Below are positions 35,846-47,663 of a stretch of 64,000 bases of DNA, in pieces. The notes under the pieces were generated by a model that was not told the DNA's origin, searched no databases, and worked only from the letters and a program-made list of their open reading frames with translations. A program made the position numbers and the translations under genes. The DNA is from Arachnopeziza araneosa. Taxonomy: Eukaryota; Ascomycota; Leotiomycetes; Helotiales; Arachnopezizaceae. Each line of letters begins with the position of its first letter. The first letter of the stretch is position 1. The stretch spans positions 18,935 through 82,934 of the forward strand of contig QYAI01000126.1 of NCBI GenBank assembly GCA_003988855.1, read 5' to 3'.

Positions 35846-37327
35846 CTACTCCTTAGGTGCTGCAGAAGTGCGAGCACGCCATTCAGGCTTCGAAGAGCCT
35901 ATTGGGGCGATGATCGGATCCTCCCAGTATTCCGGTGTCTCCGTCATCTCAACCTGAGAACCGAGACGGGTGAACTCTCCAAACGCCGTTTGACCTGTTT
36001 GGAGATTGGGCTGCACCGGTTTGTGCTCGGGGCCTAGACTATCCAGTTCAGCAAGCACGCTTGTCGGCACCAGCCCAAGAGCTTGCTCGAACATGATGGT
36101 TTGCGCTAAAGTAACTGTCACCAGGTAGCTACCACCTTCAGTCGCACGTCTCAACAATGCGGCTTGGATCCCGATCGCACCCAGGAAACCGGTCAAGAAA
36201 TCACAGACTACGTTCACGCCGTGCGGCAGCTGAGGCGCATCCGCGGACCCGATATCACAGAGCATTCCGCACATGCCAGCGCCAGTAAAGTCGTAGCCCA
36301 TCCAGTCAGCCCAAGGCCCTTTTGGCACGTTGAGCTTCATCTTCACGTAGATGATCCCAGGTCGCACCTCGGCCAGAGTTTGTGGAGACAATCCTTGGGT
36401 GTCGGCCAGGTGCGGGCGGAGATTCTCGACGAACACATCGCCGTCCTTCACGAGTTTGTAGATCTCCTTCCGGTTCTCATCCACGCGTGCGTCAAGATAG
36501 GCCTGGCGCATCCCGGCCTGGCACTGCCACCATAATGTAGGCTCTTCCACCCAGTTCAAGGTGTTGAGGTTTAAGCAATCTGCCCCTTGCGCGGAGAGTT
36601 GGCGCAAGACGCAGGGTCCGGCGACGACATGCACCATACCAAGAACGCGGAGGCCCGAGAGAGGTCGAGATCCGGAAGGTAATGGCTCGGGTTTGCTGTC
36701 CCCTATCTTTTGAATGTCGATAAGAGGTGCCGCGAGATTGTGCTGATACTGTTCCGTGGCATGGTATTCTTGTCGAGTTCGGCAAATGGATAAGGGCACG
36801 CCGGCATCCTGAGCTGCTCTCTCCAGGTCGGCGGCATCCCATTTTCGTGATGCCTGCTCAAGTTGTCTGGGCAAGACTCCACTATCAAACAATTGCATGA
36901 TGTTTTTGGTGTTGGAGCTGTAGAGCGAGGTCAAGATAACGTGACGATTGTCTCTGGTTGGTAAGAGGAGATTGTCTAATTCGCCAACATTCCCACCCAT
37001 CATCTGCCTCGTGCCATTGACCAGTGTACAGTTGAACAGGACGTCTTGCCATGGGCTCTGATAAGTGTAGGCCTTCCGAAGATCAATGTGGATGTCTTGA
37101 CTTTGACCTGTACGCTTCTTCCAAATGATGGCAGAGGCAATGGCGTTTGCACCGCTTAAAGCTGCTGAAGCGGAACCAACCTTGATGTGCGTAGGGCGGA
37201 TAGGATCCATACCCTCAAACGTTATCTGGCCGCCGAATTCATCACGAGAGAGGCCAGCTTCTCCAAGCAAACCGTCTATAACGGCGAGTAGATCGTCGTG
37301 GTTATTCACGGGCTGATAAGTGAACAT
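35846..37327 (-). CDS. Family III CoA-transferase (CaiB/BaiF-like)
   Basis: This single-exon gene encodes 493 aa. Family III CoA-transferases move CoA between carboxylic acids through an Asp-linked intermediate. Typical stretches are present: SGLRVLGMVHVVAGPCVLRQL for the nucleotide/CoA-binding start, LVKDGDVFVENLRPH, GIIYVKM and GYDFTGAGMCGML. The first ~220 residues resemble a second, partly degenerate half domain, as in fungal members of about 500 aa. Family members act on carnitine, formyl, oxalyl or succinyl CoA; the substrate cannot be told here. The canonical catalytic Asp is not obvious by eye. The TATA-like minus-strand TATAAG near 37500 lies about 170 bp before the ATG. Confidence 0.83.
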   Translation of the reverse strand: MFTYQPVNNHDDLLAVIDGLLGEAGLSRDEFGGQITFEGMDPIRPTHIKVGSASAALSGANAIASAIIWKKRTGQSQDIHIDLRKAYTYQSPWQDVLFNCTLVNGTRQMMGGNVGELDNLLLPTRDNRHVILTSLYSSNTKNIMQLFDSGVLPRQLEQASRKWDAADLERAAQDAGVPLSICRTRQEYHATEQYQHNLAAPLIDIQKIGDSKPEPLPSGSRPLSGLRVLGMVHVVAGPCVLRQLSAQGADCLNLNTLNWVEEPTLWWQCQAGMRQAYLDARVDENRKEIYKLVKDGDVFVENLRPHLADTQGLSPQTLAEVRPGIIYVKMKLNVPKGPWADWMGYDFTGAGMCGMLCDIGSADAPQLPHGVNVVCDFLTGFLGAIGIQAALLRRATEGGSYLVTVTLAQTIMFEQALGLVPTSVLAELDSLGPEHKPVQPNLQTGQTAFGEFTRLGSQVEMTETPEYWEDPIIAPIGSSKPEWRARTSAAPKE

Positions 37328-39505
37328 TGTTGAAGTCGTTCTTGTATTCTGCTGTGAGGTTATTTCGATTCTTGGATGTGGAGAACAGAATTAAGCAGCT
37401 GTTGTTGAGTCTTGACTCAGTGTCGAATACTTGCTTCACCTGATGAAGCAGAGAAATGAAGCTGTTGAACTCATACTTTTGAAGGCTGAACCCTTATACT
37501 TATAACCTTGGATCTCTAGCACCCGTGTCACCTCCATCCTCTCTTCTGACTTCGGGAGTTCAACTTAAACATCTTACCAGGAACTTTGACTTGCTCTAGG
37601 GATCTCGTAACTGCAGTGATGGTCCCACAGCGGCAGGAAAGTCCTCGATGTCACCGAACCTGGATATATCTACCGTTAATATCGGTGTTCTGACCTGTCC
37701 CAGAAAATCCATCGTACGTTGTGGTGGCTGTGAATCGGATCCAATATTGATAACATATTACTCAGTCCCAAGATCTGCATCCCCTGTGTATCGGGCCCGA
37801 GGGTCCTTGATTCGAGTCTCGACCACTTCAGCAAAAGTGCCGCACAGTAAGAGAAACTCTGTTTGACTGGGTATGATCCCCACAAAGAATCGGGGTAATG
37901 TAGGAAAACTTCCAATCACGTCTCGAGAGCGTACAGGATGCCTAATTGTCCAATGAATCGAGGCGGTGGGACCCTGGCTTACATACACGAATGCTTACTC
38001 ACTGTGGTGCGTCTTGACTCAGCCCCACGGATTGCCGTAGCAACTCGGCTGTATGTAATCACAATACTTCATATCTCGTCTCGGTGAATGGAAGAAATGG
38101 CGAGTTCAATATTGACCGCTGTAACTCGAATTCGCGAGCTTCTTGTGAAATGCAACCAAGTCTAGGCACGCGCATGTCTCGGCTCCATGAGATGAGACGA
38201 CAACATCAATTCCAGGATACCATCAGGCTTGTGTACAGGTTCATCTTCTGCTTTGGCAGACAACCTTGTATGGTTAGAGGGACGTAAGGAACGGATACCG
38301 GCATGTCTATAGTCCATGTCTCTCAAGAGGAACACTCATGGGAGATTCCGACGGAGGAATTGAATCACGCCGAACTCTGCATCCGATGCAGGTGTAGATG
38401 CTTGCAAAACTCACTTCACGGAAACAATATCTCGTTTGATGCTCTTGTGGTTGCCTTGTCTCGTATCACCTGAGCGAGTCATTCCACATTCCATGGGTGG
38501 AAAGTATGAACTCACAAGTTTCCTTTGCATATGTATGGTCTGGGCTTGAAGCATCAGATGTTTAAATATGCTGCATTGACCTAGGGATCGACATGACACT
38601 CTACGAGCTGACCTATGATCCTCCATGTCAGTAGGAGGCATATGCTTTAGAGAGAGACTTTGACTAACTAGATCATTCTCTGTCGTATGACCGGACCGCA
38701 GGTTGAAATCGGTGCAACTACGTCGCAACAAGACCTAACCACAGCCTCAGTATTTGGGAAAGGTCCAATAGAGTTGACATGTTGGTCAATGCTGCTGCAG
38801 CTTCGCTCACAGATTGAAGAGATAGGGGAATTTGTTCAGACCAGTTGTGGATTTCCAGTTCAGTTGATAGGTGAGTGGAGACAGTAGGAAGTATGGTCGG
38901 TGATGATCCTGAGGTATGATTGTAGACGGCGACTTCCGATAAAGAGAGAGGAATGGGACTCCGGTGTAGTATAAAACTAGTCAAACAAAATGGGGGTTCT
39001 TGAATTAAGTAGCAACAGAAGTTGGCAAGGGTGTTGGACTACATAGTCTGGTAGTTGATTGATTTGAGATCTGGGATGAGCTGCAGATGATAATTTTCGT
39101 TCAATCACGCTACCCATGCTAAGTATAGTAAGAGAACGGGTATCTGGAGTCCACTAGAATGTACAACAGCAGAGAAAATAGCTGAAAATAGGAGGCTCTC
39201 TGGTTTGATTTGTATCGTGTTACTATTGTCCCACCGCGAGGTCATGCTGATTGCTGAGTAAAGCTCCCATAATCAAGTCCAGGCAGCCTCCACATATGCT
39301 CCTTTGTAAAGACCGAGAATGCCGCAATAAACATTACATTGGCAACTGGAGCAGGTCAACAAACAGTCATGTCATAGCACAACCTCACAAAGAGCAAAGG
39401 ACTTCATTTACCCGAACCTGGGCGGTCAGGACAACCTTAAGCCTGAGTAGGAGTTTGGTGGCAGTAGAGAGCCAAAGAGATGATTGGTTGAAGAGGCTGG
39501 ACGAA
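37328..39505. other. Gene-poor interval
   Basis: This 2.2 kb contains no ORF above about 106 codons and nothing I recognise. It separates the CoA-transferase promoter from the hydrophobin 3' end. Confidence 0.5.
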
Positions 39506-40002
39506 TTAGCGGGGGAACCTGAGAAGCTTTGAGAAGCTTACATTAACCAGGTCATCAATCTGACAGCACAACTTCGTTCCTGGGTTACAAGTCGAAGTAT
39601 CGCGGCTGCCTGCTCACGTGTCAGCAGTAGTATCAAAATGGAGATGGGAGACGTACAATAAATACCATTGATACTATTGGGATCAAGCTTGTAGGCGAAG
39701 ATGTCGGCAACAGTAACAATTAAAGGGACGTCTCCGTTCAAGGTCGACTGACAGCACAATAAAGTGCCACCGTTGACGTTGGCACATTGAGGAGAGGGGT
39801 ATTTGGTAAAGAGAATTGCTGGTGGTGGATCATCGAGAAATGGGATGGCTTGAAGGACAGGACCGAGATTCTTGAAACCGAGGAACTCGAGTATGGCAAC
39901 CACGGCACCGGTGAGGCCATTGAGTTGCGGCGTGGGAGTGGCCGTGGTATGCATGGTCACGGCACCCAGGACCACCAGCGCGAGTGTGATGATGGACGCC
40001 AT
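39506..40002 (-). CDS. Hydrophobin-like secreted protein (class I-type cysteine pattern, eighth Cys not seen)
   Basis: Hydrophobins coat spores and aerial hyphae. The predicted 149-aa protein has a signal peptide (ITLALVVLGAVTMHTTA). Exons are 40002-39657 and 39609-39506, with a 47 bp intron in phase 1. Splicing gives seven of the eight hydrophobin cysteines: C73, C83-C84, C116, C123 and C130-C131. Spacing is C-x9-CC-x31-C-x6-C-x6-CC. The last stretch reads QIDDLVN and then runs to a TAA at 39506. In typical hydrophobins a VGC or IGC with the eighth Cys follows LVN. A strong donor (GTAAGC) sits exactly after LVN, so a further small exon may exist, but none that I tried restores a clear Cys. 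The C-terminus is therefore uncertain. Confidence 0.75.
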
Positions 40003-40124
40003 GATAAGCGATAAGAGGCGGGGCCTGACGTGAGAGTTGGACGTGTTGATACAGGTACAGCTACCGATTTGGGCTGTGGCCGAGAGGGAGGATTGAAGGA
40101 ATGGAGTGCAGATTGATGGCTGCT

Positions 40125-40202
40125 GAGAGGGAAGAGAGGGATGAGAGGGAAGAGAGGGATGAGAGGGATGAGAGGGATGAGAGAGATGAGAGGGATGAGA
40201 AG
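40125..40202. repeat. (GAGAGGGAT) nine-base minisatellite
   Basis: About eight imperfect 9-base units just upstream of the hydrophobin gene. Confidence 0.9.
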
Positions 40203-40245
40203 GACGGAAGATGGTGATTGTTGGTGGAGGAGAGAGTGGATGGAA

Positions 40246-40300
40246 GAAGAAGAAGAAGAAGAGGAGGAGGAGGAGGAGGAAGAAAGAAAAGGAGGAAAGG
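40246..40300. repeat. (GAA)n/(GAG)n purine tract
   Basis: Pure purine run with triplet periodicity. Confidence 0.9.
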
Positions 40301-40398
40301 AAGAAATTGAAAGGTCAACTCGCCAAGTCATATGATTTTGTGGTGTTGATTTCGATGGGGAAGGAAGGGACCAAAAGTGGCCGAACATGGACTGCGGT

Positions 40399-40430
<32 letters not shown>
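40399..40430. repeat. (TGCCTG)n hexanucleotide repeat
   Basis: About five tandem copies. Confidence 0.93.
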
Positions 40431-40610
40431 TATGAATGGAGCCGAGGTGTATAGGATAAGGATAAGCCAGAGCAGCTCATGCAAGTCAGATCCTTCTTTT
40501 GATACCTAACCACCTCAGCATCTTATAACCACCGTCTTGGGATTCGGTTCCTGCAAACCGGCGCCACATCACCGAGTCCAAAGCCATGATGGATTCCATC
40601 TTGGCTGCTA

Positions 40611-40680
40611 TTCTTTCTCTCTCTCCCTCTCCCTCTCTCTCCCTTTTCTCTCCTTTTTCTCTCCTTCTCTCTCTCGGAAA
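40611..40680. repeat. CT-rich polypyrimidine tract
   Basis: Nearly pure C/T for about 65 bp, with TCTC and CCTCTC units. Confidence 0.85.
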
Positions 40681-41771
40681 GAATAGTCGATGGATTCTGA
40701 ACCCTTGCTCCCCATCCGCGAAATGAGGTCGATTTAAGGTCAAGATCGACCTGGGACGGGCGGGTTTGACAGGCTCTCAGCCTCTGCCCACGAGCTGCTG
40801 CCCGCTTATGCAAGCCACACCCCCCCCGACCTGTCAGGGCCTCCCGCACTCTGGTTTGCCAGGTTTACAATGCCACTCCATCCGTCTTCCTCGTTCATCT
40901 CCAACAACTGCTTTTTTTGCTCCAAGGTTCCTATTGATCTCTGTCTCCTTTTGGTCCTGATGCTCCGGTCACATAGATTCCCTCCAATGAGCAAAAGAAT
41001 GAATCCGAGCAGCACACGCTTCGTGAGCCATTCTCCTATCTTCATCCTTGTACAAAAGTACGAATCAGACTTCCTTCCCCGAGCACTCGGCCTAATTCAG
41101 AGTGGGCATCTCCGATCTGGTCATGAGGGATGGGGAGCACGTTCAGGAGGATGGCCAGTCCCTACCCCACCAGATGGATGGCACCGAGAACTGTGCCGCC
41201 GCTGATGGAATATGTCAAATACTGAATCCTTTCCCGTCTTCTTCGAGGACGATCAAGACATGTTTTGATGTTAGAGGCAGATCAAGGAGTCTGGAGAATA
41301 CAGCTCAGATCGAGACGTGGTATGTTGTTTTCCCATGGTTGACCTTCCCCATTCTTCCCGACCCGAGTCTCCTGGACCCTTGATGCATAACATACTACAC
41401 CAAGATCTAAATATTTCCTTTTTTGCCAGCAGTTACTGGCGCAGACGATATTTCCCACTTGATTCATTTGGCCATTCTTTTACTTGAAGTGATTTGGATT
41501 CTTGGAGAGAAGTTTTGCTGCTCAAGAAGTGACATTAGGTGGTGGATGTCCTGCTCATCCTCTCCAGCATATCTTGAAGCTTAAGGATCTGCAAACTCTA
41601 AGGCTTATTAGATATGGCGTTAGATCTTTCAGTATTATGTTGGCGATTCGGTCCAGGACCGATGGCGATATTTTCTTGCCCTCACTAACATCATCCAAGT
41701 TTAATCTCTAGATCTTGCAGAACCTTTTCAACTGACCACAAATAATACACTAATCCCAATATCGGTGCAAG

Positions 41772-43502
41772 ATGGGTCTCTCCATATTGACTCTTTTCAT
41801 TCTCGCGAATATTGTTCTTTTAGTTATTCTTGTTGAGCATTTGTATAATAAATTTTTCTCAACCCATGGCATTTCCTCAAAAATCTCTTGGATCGACGTC
41901 GAAAATGAAGGCTTTTTTTCCCGAGCTCGTGCAACCATGCGAAGCTTCTTGGATACCAAGTCTCTGGTTCTAGAAGGCTATCATAAGGTTATAACTGCCC
42001 TACCCATCACGTGAACGAGTTTAACATTTTGTAGTACTCCAAACAAAACCTTCCCTTCGTCTTGCCAAATATTGCTACTGGACCGGAAGTTATTCTTCCT
42101 CTCTCAAACATGGAATGGCTCCTTCAACAGCCTGACAATGTCCTCTCGCAGAACGAAGTCAATCGACACTTCCTTCAAGCTGACTACACGATGCTCCACC
42201 CCAAAGTCATCACTGATGGTGTTCACCACGATGTCATCCGGAGAGAGCTGACCAAAGGGTTGGGAGAGTTTACTTCTGATGTTCAAGATGAGATTGATTT
42301 TGCCTTTCGGAAGAATTGGGGCGTAAATTCAAAAGAATGGACGGAAGTAATAGCGTACGATACCATGTCAGATATTATTGGTCGGGTTTCTAATCGAGTA
42401 TTTGTTGGGTTCCCACTATGTAAGTTCCTAAGAGTATTCTTTCCAATTCATAGAAGTTGCTGATCTCATGCCATCACAGGCCGCGACGAAGATTATCTTC
42501 TGAATTCACGGAACTTTGCTCGTCTAGTCATCCTTCAGTCTGTCACCATCTCGATGCTTCCTAAAATTTTCCAACCGTAAGTTGCCGATCTTTCAAGCAA
42601 CATTATCAATTAACCCAAGTAGGATTTTCGCTCCTCTCATCAACATTTTCGATTACTGTCGGTATTTGAATTGCTCAAACAAGATCGTGCCTATTATCAG
42701 AAAACGACTTGCAACTATCGTGCCTGATGAAAAGAAAAAAGTTTCCATCCCTTGCTTTTTAACTACGGATTTCAAAGTTAACTTTCCTTAGAGCGATTAC
42801 ATCCAATGGAGCATCAACCACTCTTACTCCAATTCCAACCCATCCGAACGAAGCGTCGACTTAATAGCAAAACGTCTCTGCGCACTCTCATTCGCCGCCG
42901 TTCAATCTTCCACCATCACTCTCTGCAATCTCGCTCTTGATCTTGCTTCCTCTCCTCACATTGACTCATATCTCCAACTCATCCGCGAAGAAGTCCAGCT
43001 CGAACTTGCTGTTGAGAAAGGTATCTGGACCAAATCTGCCCTTGCCCGCATGACTACACTAGACGCTTTCCTGAGAGAAAGCATGCGAATGTGGGGGTTT
43101 GTTTCTCGTGGAGTCCTGAAAGAAGTCGTCGCCCCTGCCGGTGCCACACTTCCAAATGGAATTCATCTCCCACAAGGCACTACAGTCGGCATTCATGCAT
43201 ATCCCATCCATCGGGACTCTGCCGTCTATTCTGATGCTGATACGTTCAATCCCCTGCGCGATAGTAAAGCTACCCCGCTCGTGAACTCATCTCCAACGTT
43301 CCTCGCCTTCTCAACGGGCCGTCATGGTTGTCCTGGTCGTTTCTTCGCTTCTCAACAGTTGAAACTGGTCTTGGCATATATTGCAATGAATTATGAGATT
43401 GAGCCTATGAAGGAGAGGCCAGCCAATGACTGGTTTGTGGGTAGTCAGGCACCACCATTAAAGACGGCGATTAGGATTCGAAGGAGGGAGGGAACTGCTT
43501 GA
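41772..43502 (+). CDS. Cytochrome P450 monooxygenase
   Basis: This microsomal P450 (508 aa) has an N-terminal membrane anchor (ILTLFILANIVLLVILV). Exons are 41772-41987, 42035-42419, 42480-42576, 42623-42740 and 42792-43502; introns are 46-60 bp. The heme ligand loop reads FSTGRHGCPGR with Cys at about 452, and the ExxR is LRESMRM (Glu 368, Arg 371). The I-helix reads LSFAAVQSST in place of the usual A/G-G-x-D/E-T pattern, as in fungal ent-kaurene-oxidase-like and related P450s that act on terpenoids. Introns 1 and 4 have weak donors (GTTATA, GTTTCC); no stop-free alternative was found. The nearby methyltransferase may share a pathway, which is inference. Confidence 0.85.
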
Positions 43503-45015
43503 TTACACTGGCACAATCTGTATCTGCAAATTTGTTCCATTTTTCTGCTTGGGGGGCTGGTGATTTGATGGAGTTTGGAAGATGCGTGATTTAGAACTTT
43601 GTTATATTTGGTTGAGTTTGGGTGGCGTGTACGCAACTCGAATCTTTATAGACACAAAGAAGATGCTTTCAAACTGAAAAGTAGCAAGCAAGTGATTGGT
43701 GATTGCCAAAGTGTACATGTACCTTCTGCCTCCTCATTCTTCGTAATCTGAGTCCTCCTTTTACAACGCTCTGCAAAATTGCCAAAGTACATAAACATCA
43801 AAAGGAAATGGCTGTTCATAATTGCACGCCAATTATCTGTCTAGAAGAAAGATCCATAAAAACCCTTGCATGTATCTTCGAACTATAATCAGTAACCATG
43901 CTTCGATTATCGCCGCAAGAGTATGGTTGGATTCAGAGAGTTGTGCCGATCTACTACGTTTTCCTTCTCCTCAAACAATCACGGGTCATCACTTCCTTAC
44001 CTCTCAAGCTCCTTCAGGAAAGAAGCTCGCTCTCAGTTCATGGCTGATGCCATAGCGCCGATAGTTCAACATTTTGAGAGTGTCAGTCGTGTATCGAAAC
44101 AAAATCTGGCGCCGTGACAACCAAAACCCTCTCTCGACAGCAGTTCTCCCGCCGTGTTGTCTCATCGTGCCTCCTCGACTTCCAACCGCTGGATCGGATG
44201 AAGCTTTCGGCGAGTAGATCTGTCTGACAGAGGTTTATGTAGGTATATATCTATACATAGCCACTTTTTTGTGATGGCTCATGTCTTGCCTTGCTCATGA
44301 CCGTGGAATATAAGAACCCGTCCTCCACCCTGGATCTGGCGATTCGGGACAGGCTTTTATAGAAGTTTCAGCTGCACGCATCACGCTCTCCAGGGCCTGC
44401 CAAACCATACGACCGGCGCGTGCGAGATTCACTAGATCTCCTGTGACTCGGCGAGTCCGTGTGGAGCTTAAAAAACTCACGCAGTCGCGTTCGTTCGCAT
44501 GCACACGCTCAGATGTTGAAAGTGCAGCTGGCTGTAGATGGGACGGATCGCGGTACCGCACAAGTGGGTCGACTACTGGCGGCTTGTGGTTCCTAGTTGA
44601 CTGCCGTGTGTGATCATGAGCACGCTGTTCGGTCGACTTTGATGGCTGAGATCGACACTCATCCGTGACCGCTGTCGGTTCCGTGCGGCTGTTGTCAATC
44701 GCCATAGGTCCAGCTCACTGTTGAGTGACGCAGAATCAGACGAATGTATTTTGATGGGGAGCATTGGTGGCTGTTGACAGCGATATCTCCGTGAGTAAAC
44801 ACAGAACGGCATAAAGCTGAGAGCACACAACTCAGGATGGATGCATTGGGGTTTTCTTGGAATATCAGGAGAAGTTTGATAAGAATCTGGGAATAGACAG
44901 GTGGATAATATGTGTAAATAATGTGCTGATAGTACTAATCAGGCGTTGGATTGGTAAATATCAGTCTTCTGGAATTAGATTTCATGGAGGGATGGGATTC
45001 CTAGCCTTATGTAGG
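43503..45015. other. Intergenic region
   Basis: This 1.5 kb lies between convergent genes. ORFs up to 136 codons on the minus strand (about 44295-44830) have no recognisable motif, and I see no gene. Confidence 0.5.
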
Positions 45016-46015
45016 TTAAATCCTCTCCGCGCTAAATGTAAGCCAACCAACTCCCTCACTAGTAAAGTAGCCCTTTTTCTCCCTACCTTTGATTCTAGTC
45101 CTGAACGACGTCTCAACCACCCACTGCCCATCTGTTCCAGTCTGCTCCTCAACCTCCTTCCAGAACCGCGCAAAACTCTCCTCGTCATGCAGCCATTTAT
45201 TTGCCTTTTGTCCACCACCGGCCTGGATGCCAGCCATCTCACCCAGAAATATGGCTCCTTTCCCTCGCTCCAACATCTTCACGACTTTGTTGCAGACCAG
45301 CAACTGATGTTCCCAGTCAAACAAGTGTAGGAACAGGCCCGCATGGATGATTTTGAATTTGCCTTCCCAGCCCGCAAACTTATCCTCAAACAGAGAATCG
45401 GAGAATATGTCTGCTTCTACTAATGTTCCCTTGAAGGTATCTTTATCGTTGAATACGTCGTACGAAGTGGAGAGGAATCTGGAGTGGATATCGCTGCCGA
45501 AGAGTTGGGTAGAGGGGATTCCGGCGTATGTTAGTGCGCGCATCTCCTGAGCCACGCCGCAACCGAGATCGAGAAAGTAGACTCCTGGGCGTAGGAGAGC
45601 TGTAACGTCGTGGAATCGAGGGTGAGAGGTTATATTCAATCGGAGGAATCTGAAGTCACCAACGCAGGGGTATGGTGCATGAGACCAAAGGATATCGCGC
45701 TGACACTGTAAGCACAGGATATGACTCTGGGACTAAAGTTTGAACCCATTTGTAGATATGCGCATCAACGTCGGCAGGTGGAATATGGCTGTACTCTTCC
45801 AGGAGTTTGCGTGAGAGTAGTGGGATGTGAGCTGAGAGTTTCTTGTAGTACCAGGGATTGTCTTTGGAGAAGTGATCAGGCTTAGCAGCTGTTGGATTTG
45901 AGGCTGTCTCAATTGAAGGTACAGGAGAGGATGTTGTCGGATCAGGAGGGGTTGGGGTGGAAGTCGATGCCTCTCCTATTGATTGTACCTTGGGAGTTAC
46001 GGCTTGATCTGGCAT
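45016..46015 (-). CDS. SAM-dependent methyltransferase (class I), specialised-metabolism type
   Basis: This class I methyltransferase (319 aa) transfers a methyl group from S-adenosylmethionine to a small molecule. The SAM-binding motif I reads YFLDLGCGVAQEMRAL (about residues 133-148), followed by the acidic loop LFGSDIH and LVEADIF. A stretch IIHAGLFLHLFDWEHQL is motif IV-like. The N-terminal 55 residues are Thr/Pro/Ser-rich and probably disordered. Exons are 46015-45746 and 45705-45016. The 40 bp intron has a weak GTTCAA donor and a good TTACAG acceptor; removal restores an HAPYPCVGDFRFL block expected in the family. Related fungal enzymes sit in secondary-metabolite clusters, but no synthase lies here. 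Confidence 0.82.
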
Positions 46016-46637
46016 AGTCGTTTATGCTGAGGATGAGTGCTGGTAAAGCAGTAGAGTGTGTCGGTCATGGCATAGTGGAATTCCTGGCTGAATCCTCTGC
46101 GAGTTTATGTAGTTGACGATTGAAGTCAACCCGACCTCGGTTGTGGCTTGTGGCTGCAAATGCGTTTTGATAATTGGCAGTGATAGAAAGTACTCTCTCC
46201 AGCCATCGGGTCCGCGACAAGTTAATAATTTGAAGAGACCTGCTAGTCAATCAGACGGGGTAAAGTGTTGCCGCAGCTAAAGCTGTAAAAGCTGAGATTC
46301 ATTGGTAGCAATTCGATGTGAAAGTATTTTCGGAGCCGTCCAAGTCCTTCGGGCCCGTTATCCAGCACGATTTCGATCGATATTTCTATTTCACCTGGTT
46401 AGCAGTATTCTGGAGGACTTCACTTGAAATCCTGACGCGAATGAAGACACCACTTCACGCATGCCAATCACAATATGCGCACAGTTCCCACTTTCAGAGT
46501 ATCCTTATGCATTTGACTATGCTTCGTAGCTAATGCACACAAGATATGTGCGCTTTTGTAATGCACATATCATGACAGCCCTCTGATCTGCACCAACAAA
46601 CCCCATGCATCCGATATGTATCCCATAAGAAAAACGC
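46016..46637. other. Intergenic region
   Basis: This 620 bp carries the promoter of the methyltransferase gene and the 3' UTR of the RPS11 gene. I see no further gene. Confidence 0.5.
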
Positions 46638-47358
46638 TTAGAATTTGCTGAATTGCTTCACAGCTTTGCCGGTTCTAGGAAGCACGCGTAGAACGTTGAA
46701 TCGAACCTGAAAATAAACTATTAGTGCTGCAACTCTAGAGATCCTTGGGAGCATCTGATTCAACACTCCCACGTGTCTGAGTACATACGGTCTTGCTCAA
46801 AGGTCTGCATTGGCCAACGGTAACTTGATCACCCTCCTCAACACGGAAAGCTGGCGAGACGTGCGCAGCAAGGTTCTTGTGTCTCTTCTCGTAACGGGCA
46901 TATTTGGGGATAAAGTGGAGGTATTCTCGGCGGATGATGAGAGTTCGGTGCATCTTGGTAGAAACGACAGTGCCGGTCAAGATACGGCCACGGATAGAAA
47001 CGAGACCAGTGAAAGGGCACTTCTTATCTATAAAAGAGGGTTAGTGCTTGCGATCGAAGCCACTGCATTGCATGCTCATTCCAAACGACAAATATGATTC
47101 TTGAAACCCGCCAACAAGTCGCAGATGTGCGTTACAGCTCACCCAATGAATTAGCATCAATATATCAGAAATCTACATACCGATGTAGCTTCCCTCAATC
47201 GCAGTCTTTGGTGTACGGAATCCCAATCCAACGTCCTTGTACCATCTTCGTCCTCCCTTGCCAACTCTGCTGGACTTGGTCTTTGACTTGGAGTTCAAGA
47301 AGATGTGAGGTTGCTTCTGAAACGCGCGCTCCGATTGCACGGTGAGTTCGGTGGCCAT
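46638..47358 (-). CDS. rps11: 40S ribosomal protein S11 (uS17)
   Basis: This cytosolic small-subunit protein (161 aa, the usual length) binds 18S rRNA. Exons are 47358-47181, 47027-46789 and 46706-46638; introns are 153 and 82 bp, longer than the window average, as is common in fungal ribosomal protein genes. Family sequence is clear: [19 protein letters not shown] at the N-terminus, [19 protein letters not shown] after the first intron, then [19 protein letters not shown], and [13 protein letters not shown] at the end. The gene lies head to head with the Spc7 gene, 305 bp apart. Confidence 0.95.
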
Positions 47359-47663
47359 GATTGCGGTGGTGGTCGAAGTCGCAAATCGTGGGAGATTCGA
47401 GGTGTTGGGGAAAGAAGTTTAGGATTTCAATTTTCGCTTAGGCGATTGTGGGACACGTGATGCACGTCAAGAAGTTGTGCACTAAATTTGGGCGTTGCTA
47501 GCTAAAGCCTGAGGCCTCCAAAAGCTTGACACGCTTCGTTTGTTTTGTTTACGCCTACACCCAGCCAACCAAGAAACTTGGATGTCTACAATCGGACACC
47601 CCCACCTCATGATCAACTAATTCACAAAGCCACATACCTTGAGCTTATAGCTCTGTCATAGCT
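47359..47663. promoter_or_regulatory. Shared bidirectional promoter of rps11 and spc7
   Basis: Only 305 bp separate the two ATGs on opposite strands, so both transcripts must start in this segment. No TATA box stands out. Confidence 0.7.

Larger units (their letters stand above)
40003..41771. other. Repeat-rich divergent promoter region of the hydrophobin and P450 genes
   Basis: This 1.8 kb holds four simple repeats or purine/pyrimidine tracts between 40125 and 40680, annotated separately. The remaining 1.1 kb up to the P450 ATG has no gene I can support. Confidence 0.55.

Noticed and set aside
40061..40484. Leu/Ser-rich minus-strand ORFs upstream of the hydrophobin
   Set aside because: Translations of simple repeats; no other coding evidence.
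44295..44830. 136-codon minus-strand ORF
   Set aside because: Arg/Ser/Thr-rich with no motif, overlapping another minus-strand frame.
35846..46015. CoA-transferase, hydrophobin, P450 and methyltransferase as a biosynthetic gene cluster
   Set aside because: No polyketide, peptide, terpene or other core synthase is present, and gene spacing is loose. Only the P450-methyltransferase pair is suggestive.
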